A stretch of 64,000 bases of DNA from Nephrocerus scutellatus (lineage: Eukaryota > Arthropoda > Insecta > Diptera > Pipunculidae), in assembly GCA_947095585.1 (NCBI GenBank), contig OX352763.1:14557462-14621461 (forward strand), written 5' to 3'. A program made the position numbers and the translations under genes. Below the pieces are notes generated by a model. That model had not been told where the DNA came from. It did no database searches and saw only the letters and a list, made by a program, of their open reading frames with translations. Shown one piece after another: positions 47,366 through 59,215 of the stretch. The first letter of the stretch is position 1. The number at the start of each line of letters is the position of its first letter.

Positions 47366-47689
47366 TTCCAATTTTTTTATAATCCAAAAATCTACAAATT
47401 TCAAGTTTTTATGAATTTTTCAGAATTTTGTTCAGGGGGCTTCCATACAAATATGGATAAGGAGATACTGATTTGATTATTTTAATTTCAAGATGGCTGC
47501 TACTTAACAAAAGTAAAGAATAAGAAACAATGAGATAGCTAGTTGTAAATTAAACTAGTTATACTATATGGACACATGCGAAAAAAATTTCAATGTTGTT
47601 TTATGTTCCACGTAAAAATAGCGTAAATGCTAATAATAATAATAATTAATAATTTCTTGATTACTATGGGTTAATATTATAATTCCATC

Positions 47690-48410
47690 ATTATATGTGA
47701 ATATCGTGAAATCCTTAGTGACCAGCAGTATGGTTTTCGTAGGCAGCGTTCTACAGGTGACCTGATGGCTTATCTAACTGAAAGGTGGAACCTATTCATA
47801 AATTTGGTGAAAGTAAAGTTGTAAAGTTTTGTCGAAAATGAATGCTTATGGAATTAATAACACCCTACTCAAAGGGACTAGTAAATACCTTTCTGAATGT
47901 TGGAATGACCACATATTTGCAATCGCCAAAAAAGCTGCGAGATGCCAGCAAGATGTACTTCACTCCTTCAGATCTGGCTACTATTTACAAGGCGTATATT
48001 CGCCCTAAACTTGAATACAACTGTATTGTCTGGGACAATGGAATGTTTCCTGCCTGTCACTGTTGTATTGCTTTTTCCACAAGCGGTGTTCCAAATAAAT
48101 ATCCAAATGCATCCCGCCCATTCTCCAACCCATCCGTAATACCCGTGCCTCAAATCGAGCTCACGGGTCCACCATTAAGCCTATTTGCGGGCGTACTAAC
48201 CAACTCAGAGATTCCTTCTTTAACCGCACGATAGTTATGTGGAATGAATTGCCTGATTATGTGTTTCCGCTTTTGTATGATCTGCAGTCGTTTAAGACAC
48301 GCGTGCATAGACATCTCATCCTTTCCTCTCCCTAATTTCCTAACGCCCACGCTGTGCTAAGCATTATAAGTGTGCAAACCCCTTTAGCGTGTGTACATTA
48401 TAAAAAAAAA
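47690..48410 (+). mobile_element. CR1/Jockey-group LINE, RT fragment plus 3' end
   Basis: REILSDQQYGFR near 47706-47745, then a jump (internal deletion) to YKAYIRPKLEYNCIVWDN at 47987-48041. The C-terminal block follows, NSEIPSLTAR then frameshifted WNELPDYVFPLLYDLQSFKT, and an ATTATAAAAAAAAA tail ends near 48407. It sits between the two arms of the 150-bp satellite. Confidence 0.8.
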
Positions 48411-48429
48411 ATATGTGAAAAAGAGATTT

Positions 48430-48770
48430 TCTCAACTTTTTAAGGACCTTTTTATAAAAACTTCCACAAATGCCAGAGAGTTGAAATTTTGTGAGTAGCT
48501 AGTTAGGTTCCGCGTGTGAGCACATGTAATCAGTCTCCTCTGGCACATGTGATTCGTGCAATAGTAGTTTTTTCGACCTCTCTGAAGTCATTTTTATCCA
48601 ACTATAGAGTTAAAGTTTTGTGCGCGTCTGAAACGTGTGGCGCGAGTGTCGGTGTATACATAGACATTTTTACCAGAAAAACGATTTGTTTTTACATTTA
48701 CCTGTTTTGTTTTGTTTTTTATTTGACATGAAAATCTGTCACCGATTGCCCGTTTGACTGTTCCATTTCC
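48430..48770. repeat. Relic of the ~160-bp subunits of the segmental duplication
   Basis: Shares TCCGCGTGTGAG, GTGTGGCGCGAGTGTCGGTGTATA, and the ACATTTACCTGTTTTG...TTTATTT ending with 30.8-31.2 kb and 36.3-36.65 kb, in the same order, but is strongly diverged and lacks the gene. Confidence 0.55.
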
Positions 48771-48949
48771 CAAAAAAAAGATCTATATATTTCGGCAGAT
48801 TTATACCTTTTTTATTACCACCAACAACCGGGTTTTTGCTTGGCACGTGGCTTGATATTTTTTATGTTGCGAAAATTAACATATTTTGTAAATATATTTT
48901 AAAACAAACCTGTAAAAAAATGCAAACAAACCCAAATCAATTTATGTGT

Positions 48950-51530
48950 TCTATTTGCTATTTGCAAAGATATTGGCAAAAAATGCTCTGATTTTGCAAC
49001 TAGCTTTTGCTAAAATTCACAGTGTTTGAAAATTTTTATTTAGTCTGAACGTGTTGCCTAATTTCAGCTCTGAATCAGAGCAAAAAAACGCAGAAAAATA
49101 GCAAAAATATTGGCAAAAAATGCTCTGATCTTGCAACTAGCTTTTTCTAAAATTCAGAGTGTTTGAAAATTTTTATTTAGTCTGAACGTGTTGCCTACTT
49201 TCAGCTCTGAATCAGAGCAAAAGAGTTTGCTCAAAAAACGCTGAAAAATAGCAAAAATATTGGCAAAAAATGCTCTGATCTTGCAACTAGCTTTTGCTAA
49301 AATTCAGAGTGTTTGAAAATTTTTATTTAGTCTGAACGTGTTGCCTACTTTCAGCTCTGAATCAGAGCAAAAGAGTTTGCTTAAAAAACGCTGAAAAATA
49401 GCAAAAATATTGGCAAAAAATGCTCTGATTTTGCAACTAGCTTTTGCTAAAAGTCAGAGTGTTTGAAAATTTTTATTTAGTCTGAACGTGTTGCCTAATT
49501 TCAGCTCTGAATCAGAGCAAAATAGTTTGCTTAAAAAACGCTGAAAAATAGCAAAAATATTGGCAAAAAATGCTCTGATTTTGCAACTAGCTTTTGCTAA
49601 AAGTCAGAGTGTTTGAAAATTTTTATTTAGTCTGAACGTGTTGCCTAATTTCAGCTCTGAATCAGAGCAAAATAGTTTGCTTAAAAAACGCTGAAAAATA
49701 GCAAAAATATTGGCAAAAAATGCTCTGATTTTGCAACTAGCTTTTGCTAAAAGTCAGAGTGTTTGAAAATTTTTATTTAGTCTGAACGTCAGCAAAAATA
49801 TTGGCAAAAAATGCTCTGATTTTGCAACTAGCTTTTGCTAAAAGTCAGAGTGTTTGAAAATTTTTATTTAGTCTGAACGTGTTGCCTAATTTCAGCTCTG
49901 AATCAGAGCAAAATAGTTTGCTTAAAAAACGCTGAAAAATAGCAAAAATATTGGCAAAAAATGCTCTGATTTTGCAACTAGCTTTTGCTAAAAGTCAGAG
50001 TGTTTGAAAATTTTTATTTAGTCTGAACGTGTTGCCTAATTTCAGCTCTGAATCAGAGCAAAATAGTTTGCTTAAAAAACGCTGAAAAATAGCAAAAATA
50101 TTGGCAAAAAATGCTCTGATTTTGCAACTAGCTTTTGCTAAAAGTCAGAGTGTTTGAAAATTTTTATTTAGTCTGAACGTGTTGCCTAATTTCAGCTCTG
50201 AATCAGAGCAAAATAGTTTGCTTAAAAAACGCTGAAAAATAGCAAAAATATTGGCAAAAAATGCTCTGATTTTGCAACTAGCTTTTGCTAAAAGTCAGAG
50301 TGTTTGAAAATTTTTATTTAGTCTGAACGTCAGCAAAAATATTGGCAAAAAATGCTCTGATTTTGCAACTAGCTTTTGCTAAAAGTCAGAGTGTTTGAAA
50401 ATTTTTATTTAGTCTGAACGTGTTGCCTAATTTCAGCTCTGAATCAGAGCAAAATAGTTTGCTTAAAAAACGCTGAAAAATAGCAAAAATATTGGCAAAA
50501 AATGCTCTGATTTTGCAACTAGCTTTTGCTAAAAGTCAGAGTGTTTGAAAATTTTTATTTAGTCTGAACGTGTTGCCTAATTTCAGCTCTGAATCAGAGC
50601 AAAATAGTTTGCTTAAAAAACGCTGAAAAATAGCAAAAATATTGGCAAAAAATGCTCTGATTTTGCAACTAGCTTTTGCTAAAAGTCAGAGTGTTTGAAA
50701 ATTTTTATTTAGTCTGAACGTGTTGCCTAATTTCAGCTCTGAATCAGAGCAAAAGAGTTTGCTTAAAAAACGCTGAAAAATAGCAAAAATATTGGCAAAA
50801 AATGCTCTGATTTTGCAACTAGCTTTTGCTAAAAGTCAGAGTGTTTGAAAATTTTTATTTAGTCTGAACGTGTTGCCTAATTTCAGCTCTGAATCAGAGC
50901 AAAATAGTTTGCTTAAAAAACGCTGAAAAATAGCAAAAATATTGGCAAAAAATGCTCTGATTTTGCAACTAGCTTTTGCTAAAAGTCAGAGTGTTTGAAA
51001 ATTTTTATTTAGTCTGAACGTGTTGCTTAATTTCAGCTCTGAATCAGAGCAAAAGAGTTTGCTTAAAAAACGCTGAAAAATAGCAAAAATATTGGCAAAA
51101 AATGCTCTGATTTTGCAACTAGCTTTTGCTAAAAGTCAGAGTGTTTGAAAATTTTTATTTAGTCTGAACGTGTTGCCTAATTTCAGCTCTGAATCAGAGC
51201 AAAATAGTTTGCTTAAAAAACGCTGAAAAATAGCAAAAATATTGGCAAAAAATGCTCTGATTTTGCAACTAGCTTTTGCTAAAAGTCAGAGTGTTTGAAA
51301 ATTTTTATTTAGTCTGAACGTGTTGCCTTATTTCAGCTCTGAATCAGAGCAAAATAGTTTGCTTAAAAACGCTGCATATAAATAGCAAAAATATTGTCAA
51401 AATTATCTCTGGTTTTGCAACTCGATTTGCTAGATTTCAGAATGTTTGAAAATTTCAAATAAGTCTGAACGTTTTGCTTAATTTCAGCTTTGATTCAGAG
51501 CAAAATAATTTTCTTAGAAACGCCATGTAT
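48950..51530 (+). repeat. 150-bp satellite array, about 17 units, with short units
   Basis: The 15-base palindrome GCTCTGAATCAGAGC recurs at 49067, 49204, 49354, 49504, 49654, 49895, 50045, 50195, 50436, 50586, 50736, 50886, 51036, 51186 and 51336. The spacing is 150 except for two 241-bp steps (150 plus a 91-bp short unit, both with the same GAACGTCAGCAAAAATATTG junction at about 49788 and 50329). Units from 49440 to 51350 are nearly identical; the ends are diverged, typical of a homogenised satellite core. Confidence 0.95.
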
Positions 51531-51534
51531 TTAA

Positions 51535-51640
51535 GAAAACTATTTTGCTTTGAATCAGAGCTGAAATTAAGCAAAACCTTCAGAATAAATTAATATTTTT
51601 AAACATTCTGAATTTTAGCAAAAATTTAAGCAAAATCAGA
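51535..51640 (-). repeat. Inverted satellite unit at the array's right edge
   Basis: After about 51535 the sequence switches to the reverse orientation of the unit (CTATTTTGCTTTGAATCAGA then GCTGAAATTAAGCAAAAC), so the array ends in a head-on junction. Confidence 0.75.
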
Positions 51641-51764
51641 ACTTATATTTTCAATATAGGCAAAGTATTCAGACATAACTAAAATTTTGCTTAACACTTT
51701 CTGAATAACTTCTGATTTTGCCTGATATAAGAAAATCTTTCTTAATAGCAAACAAATTGCTACT

Positions 51765-51815
51765 TGGGAGGGCCAGATCCTGGTTGTAGAGCCAAATATG
51801 ATGATAATGATAAGA
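51765..51815 (+). mobile_element. RTE-like LINE 3' end, short
   Basis: GGTTGTAGAGCCAAATATGATG followed by ATAATGATAA matches the RTE 3' end and tail found at 13785 and 63805. Only ~50 bases remain. Confidence 0.5.
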
Positions 51816-52501
51816 TTCTGTGGTAATACAAAGGACTGCTACTGGTCTAAGTGAGCAATTAGCTGTCACCACAACTAAAACTTACCTAACCTAAACAGAA
51901 GTACTGTAGAAACTTCATAAACACTTGTAGAATTACGTGGCAAATTGTATAATCGCAAACTAAAATACAATAAAGTTCCATTAGGTGATCTTCAGAAGGT
52001 ACTGTCGAGTTTTGTTCGGCCATTTTAGATCTCATCTGGGCAATAAGCCAACGGTCCGTCCGGGTATACAGGTATGCCTTTCATTTGTACCGACATTTGT
52101 AGGCTCAAGACTAGCACACTAAAACTACGCTTTCACTTAGATACACAGATCTCATCAACCATATATTGACGACTCGTCTAGAACTTTACTCCCAAGATAA
52201 ACAGGAATGTTCTTGAATCGTAATTGTTACATTTTAATAAAACATTTTCGGCGCCAACTTTTCTGATACTTGGGTCGGTCATATTGCAAATATTAAGCAC
52301 TTGAAACCGAATGAATTATTCTCTCCGCTAGGATGTTTTGCTTTTTTCGACATTGAAAATCATTTATCGTTATCGTTTAAAATATTATTGTTGAAAAAAA
52401 ATTCATTGTTATACACAAAAATCGTAAATTATTTACGAATCGTTTTTTTTTGTACTTTTATGGAATTAAAAATTTGTGGTTGACTTTACGATTTAAAAAG
52501 A
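51816..52501. other. 5' flank of the three-exon gene
   Basis: AT-rich. No TATA or Initiator that I can firmly place, so the transcription start is unknown. Confidence 0.4.
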
Positions 52502-53907
52502 ATGGCTGCTAAAAATGTTAACAAATTTGTCCAAAATAATTTTAACTTGAAAGTAAGTCTCTCAAAGATTTCCGTTCAAAAGATTAATTTCGGTTAATCC
52601 TTTCAATTCTTAACAGCCATGGATCCTTTCGAAGAACACAAGTGAAATTGTTAGTACCTACGTGAAAAAATTGTATAAACAGATTCCGTCAAAATTTCAA
52701 AATGGTGAATGTTTACTATGAATGAAGTGTCTCTTTATTTTTTATTTTTATTTTAAATATTATGACTTTTGTTTGATTTCGATTAGATTTGTTAAAATCT
52801 CAAATTTCGGCCCCAAGATTGGAGAATAAGGCACCTATCAAGTGTCTTAAGAGTGCGAATCGATTTTGCGTTCCGATTGTGAGTCAGGTGAAGCCAAAAC
52901 TAAGACCCCTTGGCAGCTCTTCAAAGTTGCCCTTATGTGGGCAGTTGCTGAAGAAATGTACTTTGGCATCCAAAGATGCTCAGCATAAAAAACTTCTCAA
53001 GTCACCGAATTTTAAAATCTACGGTTCACGGAGGTATGGCTCGAGTGCGTCAAGTTCGAATGCGAGCATTTTAAGAAATTTCTCGCATCGCAATAAACTG
53101 CAGCAAGCTTTGCAGGAAAGACAATTTCGTTGTATATTTCGAAAATTAGGGACGACATCCTCTTCCAGATATGAGATGAACTCGAGCATTGGTAAATATA
53201 TTGAACCACTGCGCGAATACGAATATAAGAATGAACGTTCGACTAAAGCTCTGGAAGTATCTTCTGCCATACAGCAGGATCTAATGCGTATCGATAGCTT
53301 ACTCAAGGAACGTATTTCTCTTGCAAAACGAAGACTTCCGAATGTAATAAGAGAAAATAAGATAATGAAAGCCGCTCCAATGGAGTCGGATGTACCTTTA
53401 ACTATCAAACTAAAAGGCTGTTCTCCTACAACTATTCCTGAACCGATAATGTCAGATGCCAAAGAACAATCTCATTCACAAATGATTTCCGTACAAAACG
53501 AGCGAAATCGTAACATTGAAATCCCTGCAAAGGTGAAGAATGTCGAAAAGCGTATAACAACAGCAACTGGAAGCGCTGAAATCGAGTCTAAACTCAGTGT
53601 AACTCCAGTGACAAAAAAGAAGAACGCTTCAAAAACTGACACAGGAAATGCCCAAAGAAACCGTCATGGAAATCACAGAATGAAAAGCTTGTCGCAACCG
53701 GTGAATACAAATTCTTCTGGGAATTCTTTGCCCAGAAAATTTCGCATTCGCCAGGATTTTCTGCCAGTAAATACCGGTTCAGAAGAGTCAAAGCGAAAAC
53801 CAGTTCCGGTACCGCTAGCGGCAACGATGTGTTCAATATCTGCAGCAGCAAGCGCTGGAGGGTCCTATAAATTATCACCAAGAAACACGATTATGAGGAA
53901 ATATTAA
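52502..53907 (+). CDS. Three-exon gene, 419-aa basic protein of unknown function
   Basis: Exons are 52502-52552, 52617-52704 and 52787-53907. The ATG has a good context (AAAGAATGG). Intron 1 (64 nt) has GTAAGT and CTTAACAG. Intron 2 (82 nt) has GTGAAT and a pyrimidine-rich end before ATTAG. Splice phases (0, then 1) join all three into one frame of 419 codons plus TAA. The protein is rich in Lys, Arg and Ser, with no signal peptide or membrane segment. A likely helix, IQQDLMRIDSLLKERISLAK, lies at about 208-227 within a charged stretch; the C-terminal third is low-complexity and basic. It is the longest open frame in the window, has no transposon motif or duplicate, and is followed by AATAAA at 54000. 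A nuclear or cytoskeletal role is conceivable but unsupported. The exon-2 donor could alternatively be at 52642 (in phase, 25-nt exon), which I consider weaker. Confidence 0.75.
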
Positions 53908-53999
53908 AAGGGAGAAATTATGTCTTTAAACGGAACACATTTAATTGAAAACAAATTAAAAATTTTCCTTCATTTTTTTGAAACAGTAAAACTTTTTCG

Positions 54000-54005
54000 A
54001 ATAAA
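54000..54005 (+). promoter_or_regulatory. Polyadenylation signal AATAAA
   Basis: Canonical hexamer 93 bases after the stop of the three-exon gene. Confidence 0.5.
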
Positions 54006-55380
54006 TATTACTTCGTTTTTGTATTCCACTGCTTCTTTATTTATCTTATAGCGAGAATAATTTGTGTACTTTGTGTTGTTTCTGTTTTATTTACAAACAA
54101 ATAAAATTACCTGCTTGAACTGGGTGAACAAATAATCGTTTCTCCGTGGACGGACTGAGCTGGGCATCCTTGTTTGTTGGCCATCGAAAATGAACTTGAC
54201 GCTTCCTTCCATATAAAAAGAAGCTTTTATTTAAACAAAAAGTTTTTGTTCTTGTTTTGTTTGCTTTTGAGTTACAATGTTTTAGTAATTTTCCGCAGTA
54301 ATTAGTAAAATTTCGCTTTTTCTTGTATCAGTCAGTCGTGGTTGATATTGTATCGTAATTACTTTCAAATGGTAAAGTTGTAAAGTCGTTTTATAACTGA
54401 AAACTAAATTCATGTCCATGTTAATGCTGATTCGGATGTTTCAGAATTAAGTTGGCCTGGTTACAACTTGGTGGCAGTATTTTTTCCCGTCAGTGTATCG
54501 GCGCGTCTAGGATCTTTATTGTGTAGTTTCTGCTAATTTCTTGTTGTCGAACCAGGCAGTAAATGAGAAAACTCATAAAAGAAAATTTTGGCTACACCAT
54601 AAAAGAAAGCCCTTTGAGATGGCATCAACAATTTCTTTAGGAATTTTAACCGGCCACAGAGTAAAGAACTATAAAGAAAACACTAATGCAAAATTCAATT
54701 TATAAACTTTTATTACTGAACCAATACAACTATATCGTTTATGTTCTGAAGACGAAGAGCAACTGAAAAGAGTTGCAATGATCTGGTTGCCTGATCACAA
54801 ACAATCGAGCACGTATGATGCGTGCGTCCAAAGTCATGCATGCATGATGAGGTTTACACAAGTGCCAATAGTGGTGTGATTTGATTTGTGATGCGATCGC
54901 AAACATAATCCTCGAGGGCAGGAGACATTTTATCCCTTCCAAGATAAATTGTGTGGACGCCGTGCAGTGTTGCCATTATGGCTTAATAATATCGTCATTT
55001 TGACGATTTCAGCTTAGGAATACGATAGGCCGTTTTCTTAACAGCTCGTAGTACAAAAACGACGTTAAAAAAAAAAACTAAATAATTTTTTTTCTGTAAT
55101 AAAATTGTTTGTAGGCCAAATACAAACTACACATACCAAATTTACAAAAAAGAAAAAACTTTATTATATTTTTTTTCTGAACATTAACCATAATCATCAC
55201 ATTTTTTTCTTTAAAGTCTTTTCTTTTCTTCGTTGACTTGATTTGTTGTTCTCGTTCGTTCAGTTGAGTGGTTCAGTTTAGTAGTTTGTCTGTTTGTTTT
55301 TGTAGAAAAACCAAAAAGAAACTAGAAATTTGGGGTTTTCACCAAAATTTTAATTGCGTCTGCATATAAATGAAACAATA
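54006..55380. other. No gene recognised
   Basis: AT-rich spacer. Several T-rich tracts around 55080-55210, no domain-bearing frame. Confidence 0.5.
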
Positions 55381-55384
55381 ATCT

Positions 55385-55710
55385 TAATAATCTTGATGAC
55401 GGGGGCTGTTTATGATCGTAAGGGAGGGGGTCGGTGGGGAGGATATGCGTGATTAGGTTAAATCTTAGGAGCAACGGGTATTAATGGGGGTGATGGATAA
55501 TAATCGGTGTGGTGGATGGTCGAAGGGGACATCATCGTTAAGGTGGCGATCGCTGGGTACTGGTGGGTCAGTTGATTGAAAATTATTAGTGGGGTTATAT
55601 GTTGGAGGCTATGGATATTTATTGGGTGGTAGAGTGATGCGCGACCGATGGGGATGATCGGGCGATTGGTGGGTAATGAAGCCACGCGGAGCGCCAGGCA
55701 CTTCAGCTAG
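55385..55710 (+). mobile_element. Helitron-like element 3' part, ending in CTAG|T
   Basis: A strikingly G-rich, C-poor strand (GGGGG and GGTGG runs) ends in AAGCCACGCGGAGCGCCAGG then CACTTCAGCTAG at 55710, followed by T. The small GC-rich nested hairpin a few bases before CTAG|T is the usual 3' end of insect Helitrons, which insert between A and T without duplication. No helicase ORF is present, so it would be non-autonomous. Confidence 0.45.
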
Positions 55711-56230
55711 TAAATATATAAAACTTAATTTCCGTGCGTTAGTCTTGCAAAAACTCGAGAACGGCTCGACCGATTTGGATGATTCTTTTTTTATTTGGGT
55801 TTTCTCAATATTATGGTGGTTTAGAAAGAACATTTTGTATGAGAATGTATGTAACTAAAAATTAAATGGTGTTCGTTGGTCAACGCATAACATGAAAACA
55901 GATGAACCGCTTTGGCTCATCTTCATTATAAAATGTTCGTCATAGTTCGATTAAGGTTTTTACGGAAAGAAAAATTGAAAATAGTTGTCCGAAAAATTAG
56001 AAAATTCGGGAAATACTGAAAGAGCTGTTTTCCAGAGGATTTTTGTTTGAACTCACGACCATAACGATTCCAACACGTATATATATTTTGTCGATATAAG
56101 TGTCGATTTTCTGGATGGCTGAGGTAGTCAATTGAAGGTGGGAATTCAGTGTGCGGGTGGTCAGTGGGTGGAGGTCAGTTGGTGGGTGGTCAGTTCGATG
56201 GGGTAGCAGGGTAATAATAAAATAGTAATT
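55711..56230 (+). mobile_element. Second Helitron-like unit, 5' start abutting the first
   Basis: Immediately after CTAG the sequence runs AAATATATAAAACTTAATTT and then CTCGAGAACGGCTCGACCGA, then TTTGGATGATT. The latter resembles the 5' region of many insect Helitron-type elements. A G-rich patch like that of the first unit (GGTGGGTGGTCAG...) occurs at about 56135-56215. The right end is not clear. Head-to-tail Helitrons are common, but this is an inference. Confidence 0.35.
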
Positions 56231-58849
56231 TTCTAGTGCAAAATTTAATTAAACGAATTGTAATAATCTTCGTAAAGCCGAAGAAATAGTCCAGGGTTAT
56301 GGCGTAAAGCCGTAAAATATATATGTTCTAGAACGCGTTGGATTGATAAAAAAGTTGCGACAGTATACATTTTTTCTCATGATGTTTATACTCGTAGGAT
56401 TTGTTTTGAATCTAAAGCTCGCTGCTTGCTGTTCTGGCCTAGTGACGATGCACTATCTTATACTGAATTTCATAAGCAGGGCCTAGTACTATAGCTAATC
56501 CCGCTGTGAGGGACTGTTCTAAATAATTTTCACTGAGTGGATATCCCCAGTATTTCGTGTTACTGTAGAACACGCGTAGAAAAATATTTAGTGTTATTCT
56601 GTACACATAAAACTCAATTTATAATACACAGGTGCTAGGTAAACAACACAATATTTATATGTTCACGAATACTTAAATTTCAAATTGAAATTTGCATGAG
56701 TTTATAGTAAAAAGTTATAATAATTAATTGGTTCAAATAATATAGAAACGCATGTGTCTTGTAATTGCATATCGAGGGTAAATATATATTTTTTGCATCC
56801 ATTCGTTTTGACTGACAATTTCGAACTGGTCGCGAATAGCCCAAGCTACAAAAATGTATAAGTTTGAGTTTTTAACACCGCTCGACCGTTTTAACTGCGA
56901 AATTTGTTATTTTTATTTAATGCGTTAATGCCTTCAATGCTTTACCGACAACCGGTGTCGCCACAGTCCTGCAATTTCTCAACCTATATCGCAAATTTTG
57001 AATACTGCCGATATAATTGGCATTGAATAGTGCCTAAGCTTAACTATCGAACTCAGGAATTCATGTCATATGGAGCACTTTTATCGCCATAAGTGTGAAC
57101 CATTACACGGCTGTACTTATCTTTCTCTCAAACAAACTATGAATACAAAAATCTGATCGAATCTATCGCAATATGTCAGATATGACATAACAACCATTAA
57201 TGCCAGACATCGAAACGAATATACATCACACACAAACATAAACGCAAAACTACCCACAAACGATTACCAACCAATTACTATCGCAGGACATCTTCTTCTA
57301 CTTCAACGGTTTTTATGGCACGTAAATTTGCCATTTATTATCACTAGATCACGGAAGGGCAAATACTTTCCAATAGCCGTAAAGAAAAATGTGTAAAGCG
57401 TTGCGCTTCCGCTGTCCAGCAGCGGCGCCATATTATAGGTTTGCACTCATTCCAGAGTGGATGGCAGACGGTAAACTCCACGAAATTCATTCTCTTTCGG
57501 AGAAAACATCTCGGAGTATTCTGAAAAAAGCCAAAAGTGGAAAAAAAAAACGAAAAACCTTCCGCAAATGATTGATATAAAAGATGTCTACCAAATGGAA
57601 ATGTCGCATTTTTAACCGAACCGCATCTAAATGAATCGTCCGTCCGTTACTATACACAAAACAAAGACACAGATGAATTATTACTGTTGACTGAAAGCAT
57701 TAATTCCCTTCCACATGAATAGTTGAGTTCATTTGATGAAACAAATTCACATGAATTGGGCGGGTGGAGGGTCTAAAGCTAAACGATTATTTATGTTCCT
57801 CATGTAAATGTGGCTCTGGTGCAATTTTATAATATTTTTCTGTGTATCCTGTTGACTTTATCAGAAATGTTATAGAAAATATTTCATTTCATGTTTTTTT
57901 AGCAAAGTCAACAACTTTTAATTATTCATAAGTATGAAATATGAAAATCTCCAAGCGCACTACTTGTACTATCATTTATTGCATGTCCTTGCAACTCAAC
58001 CAGACCAGCAAGGCTCTGTTTGTTTGATTATTAATATCTTGATTTGTCATATCTATTATAGCAAACAGTCAGAACAACATTGAACAAATAAGTTAAATGA
58101 GGAGTAATTGCCTTATTCTAATGCCCAATTTGTAACGAAATACGCTGAAGTTGATAAATTAGGTTTGTTGTATAAAGTACACACGAAACATATATACACA
58201 TACGCGTGCAAATACAAATCAAAACAAATCAAATTAAAACAAAACACGTACATCGGCCACTCAACAAATTCATTATTAGATTCATGATATTCAATTCAAC
58301 AGAATTCAACTGCAACAGCCCCTAAATTTGAAGCTGTCTTTGTATAAACCTCAGATTTAAGCATGCGTGTGCGTATTATATAGTAATATGATATGATGAT
58401 ATAGGTTTTGTGTATATTTTCATCGAATGAATTCAATCAATGAAGTTGATGAGCAACTCAATCTCAAAAACTTTAATCAATTCTTCGATAATCGAGTGCA
58501 GTCAATGGATTATTTCGAATGCCAATAATTGAAGTTACATATATGGTCTTGTGGTGAAATGATATCACATTACTTAGGAGTCATTATTAGGATTGCATTG
58601 CAAGTTCCGATATTGAGTTTACTGTTTTTGAAAAACAATAAACTGCACTTTGCATCGTCTTCCTTCCATCCATATATTCATTTCTGTCTTTTTTTGTTGT
58701 TTTTCCAACTATAAATACCTTTTTTTACCTTGACAAAAGGTAAATAATTTCAGGATGAATTTTTGTAGAGTCAAAAATTCTGCTCACAAAGCACAGAGCT
58801 CAGACTTTGCCGTGATCTGATGCGATATAGCGATATTTAAAAATTGTAT
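56231..58849. other. No gene recognised
   Basis: AT-rich. An open frame at 57389-57571 lies in a locally G+C-richer patch and has a very basic end (KKKRKTFRK), but no splice or family support. Confidence 0.45.
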
Positions 58850-59160
58850 ATTGGGGTCCCGAAGGGGACGATCGCTCCAAATTTTTACAAAAAGTGTTTT
58901 CCATCGAAGACACACATGTGTACAAAATTTAAAGAAAATCGGGTAAATTTTGTAAAATATTTGTATGGGAGCCCCCCGAACCCGAGGTCAGAATTTTATT
59001 AGAAAGTATTGTCACCGGAAATATACATGTGTGCAAAATTTCAATAAAATCGGGCCATGGGAAGTGGGCTAAAAATTGATCAGAAAATCTGACCAGCCAG
59101 CCAGCCAGCCAGCCAACCAGCCAGCCACGTGCACGCGAAGTTAATATAGAGAATTTAATA
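58850..59160. repeat. Two units of the ~120-bp repeat with a (CCAG)n tract
   Basis: ACACATGTGTACAAAATTTA (about 58911) and ATACATGTGTGCAAAATTTC (about 59021) head two related units, as in the array at 29530-30280. Both loci end with GCGAAGTTAATATAGAG. Here a CCAG microsatellite (about 59091-59127) precedes that ending. Confidence 0.75.
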
Positions 59161-59215
59161 AGAATGTTGCTTACCGAGCAATGCAACAATCTCATAGAAC
59201 GAGGGCACGCGAAGA
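59157..59215 (+). mobile_element. Short RTE-like fragment
   Basis: AAGAATGTTGCTTACCGAGC and AATGCAACAATCTCATAGAA match, on the opposite strand, the NVAYRAMQQSHR stretch at 14270-14310. It is joined directly to the end of the ~120-bp repeat. Confidence 0.6.

Noticed and set aside
48950..51530. CRISPR-like array of regularly spaced palindromic repeats
   Set aside because: The whole 150-bp unit is repeated with no variable spacers, and the setting is eukaryotic; it is a satellite.
52617..52641. 25-nt microexon as exon 2 of the three-exon gene
   Set aside because: It is in phase, but its donor CAA|GTGAAA is weaker than ATG|GTGAAT at 52705, which gives an 88-nt exon and a typical 82-nt intron.
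53019..53462. 147-codon minus-strand frame opposite the third exon of the 52.5-kb gene
   Set aside because: The plus-strand frame is longer, spliced in phase and followed by AATAAA; the minus frame has no supporting signals.
57389..57571. 60-codon ATG frame with a basic C-terminus in a G+C-richer patch
   Set aside because: No splice sites, duplicate or domain; the Lys-rich end comes from an A-rich tract.
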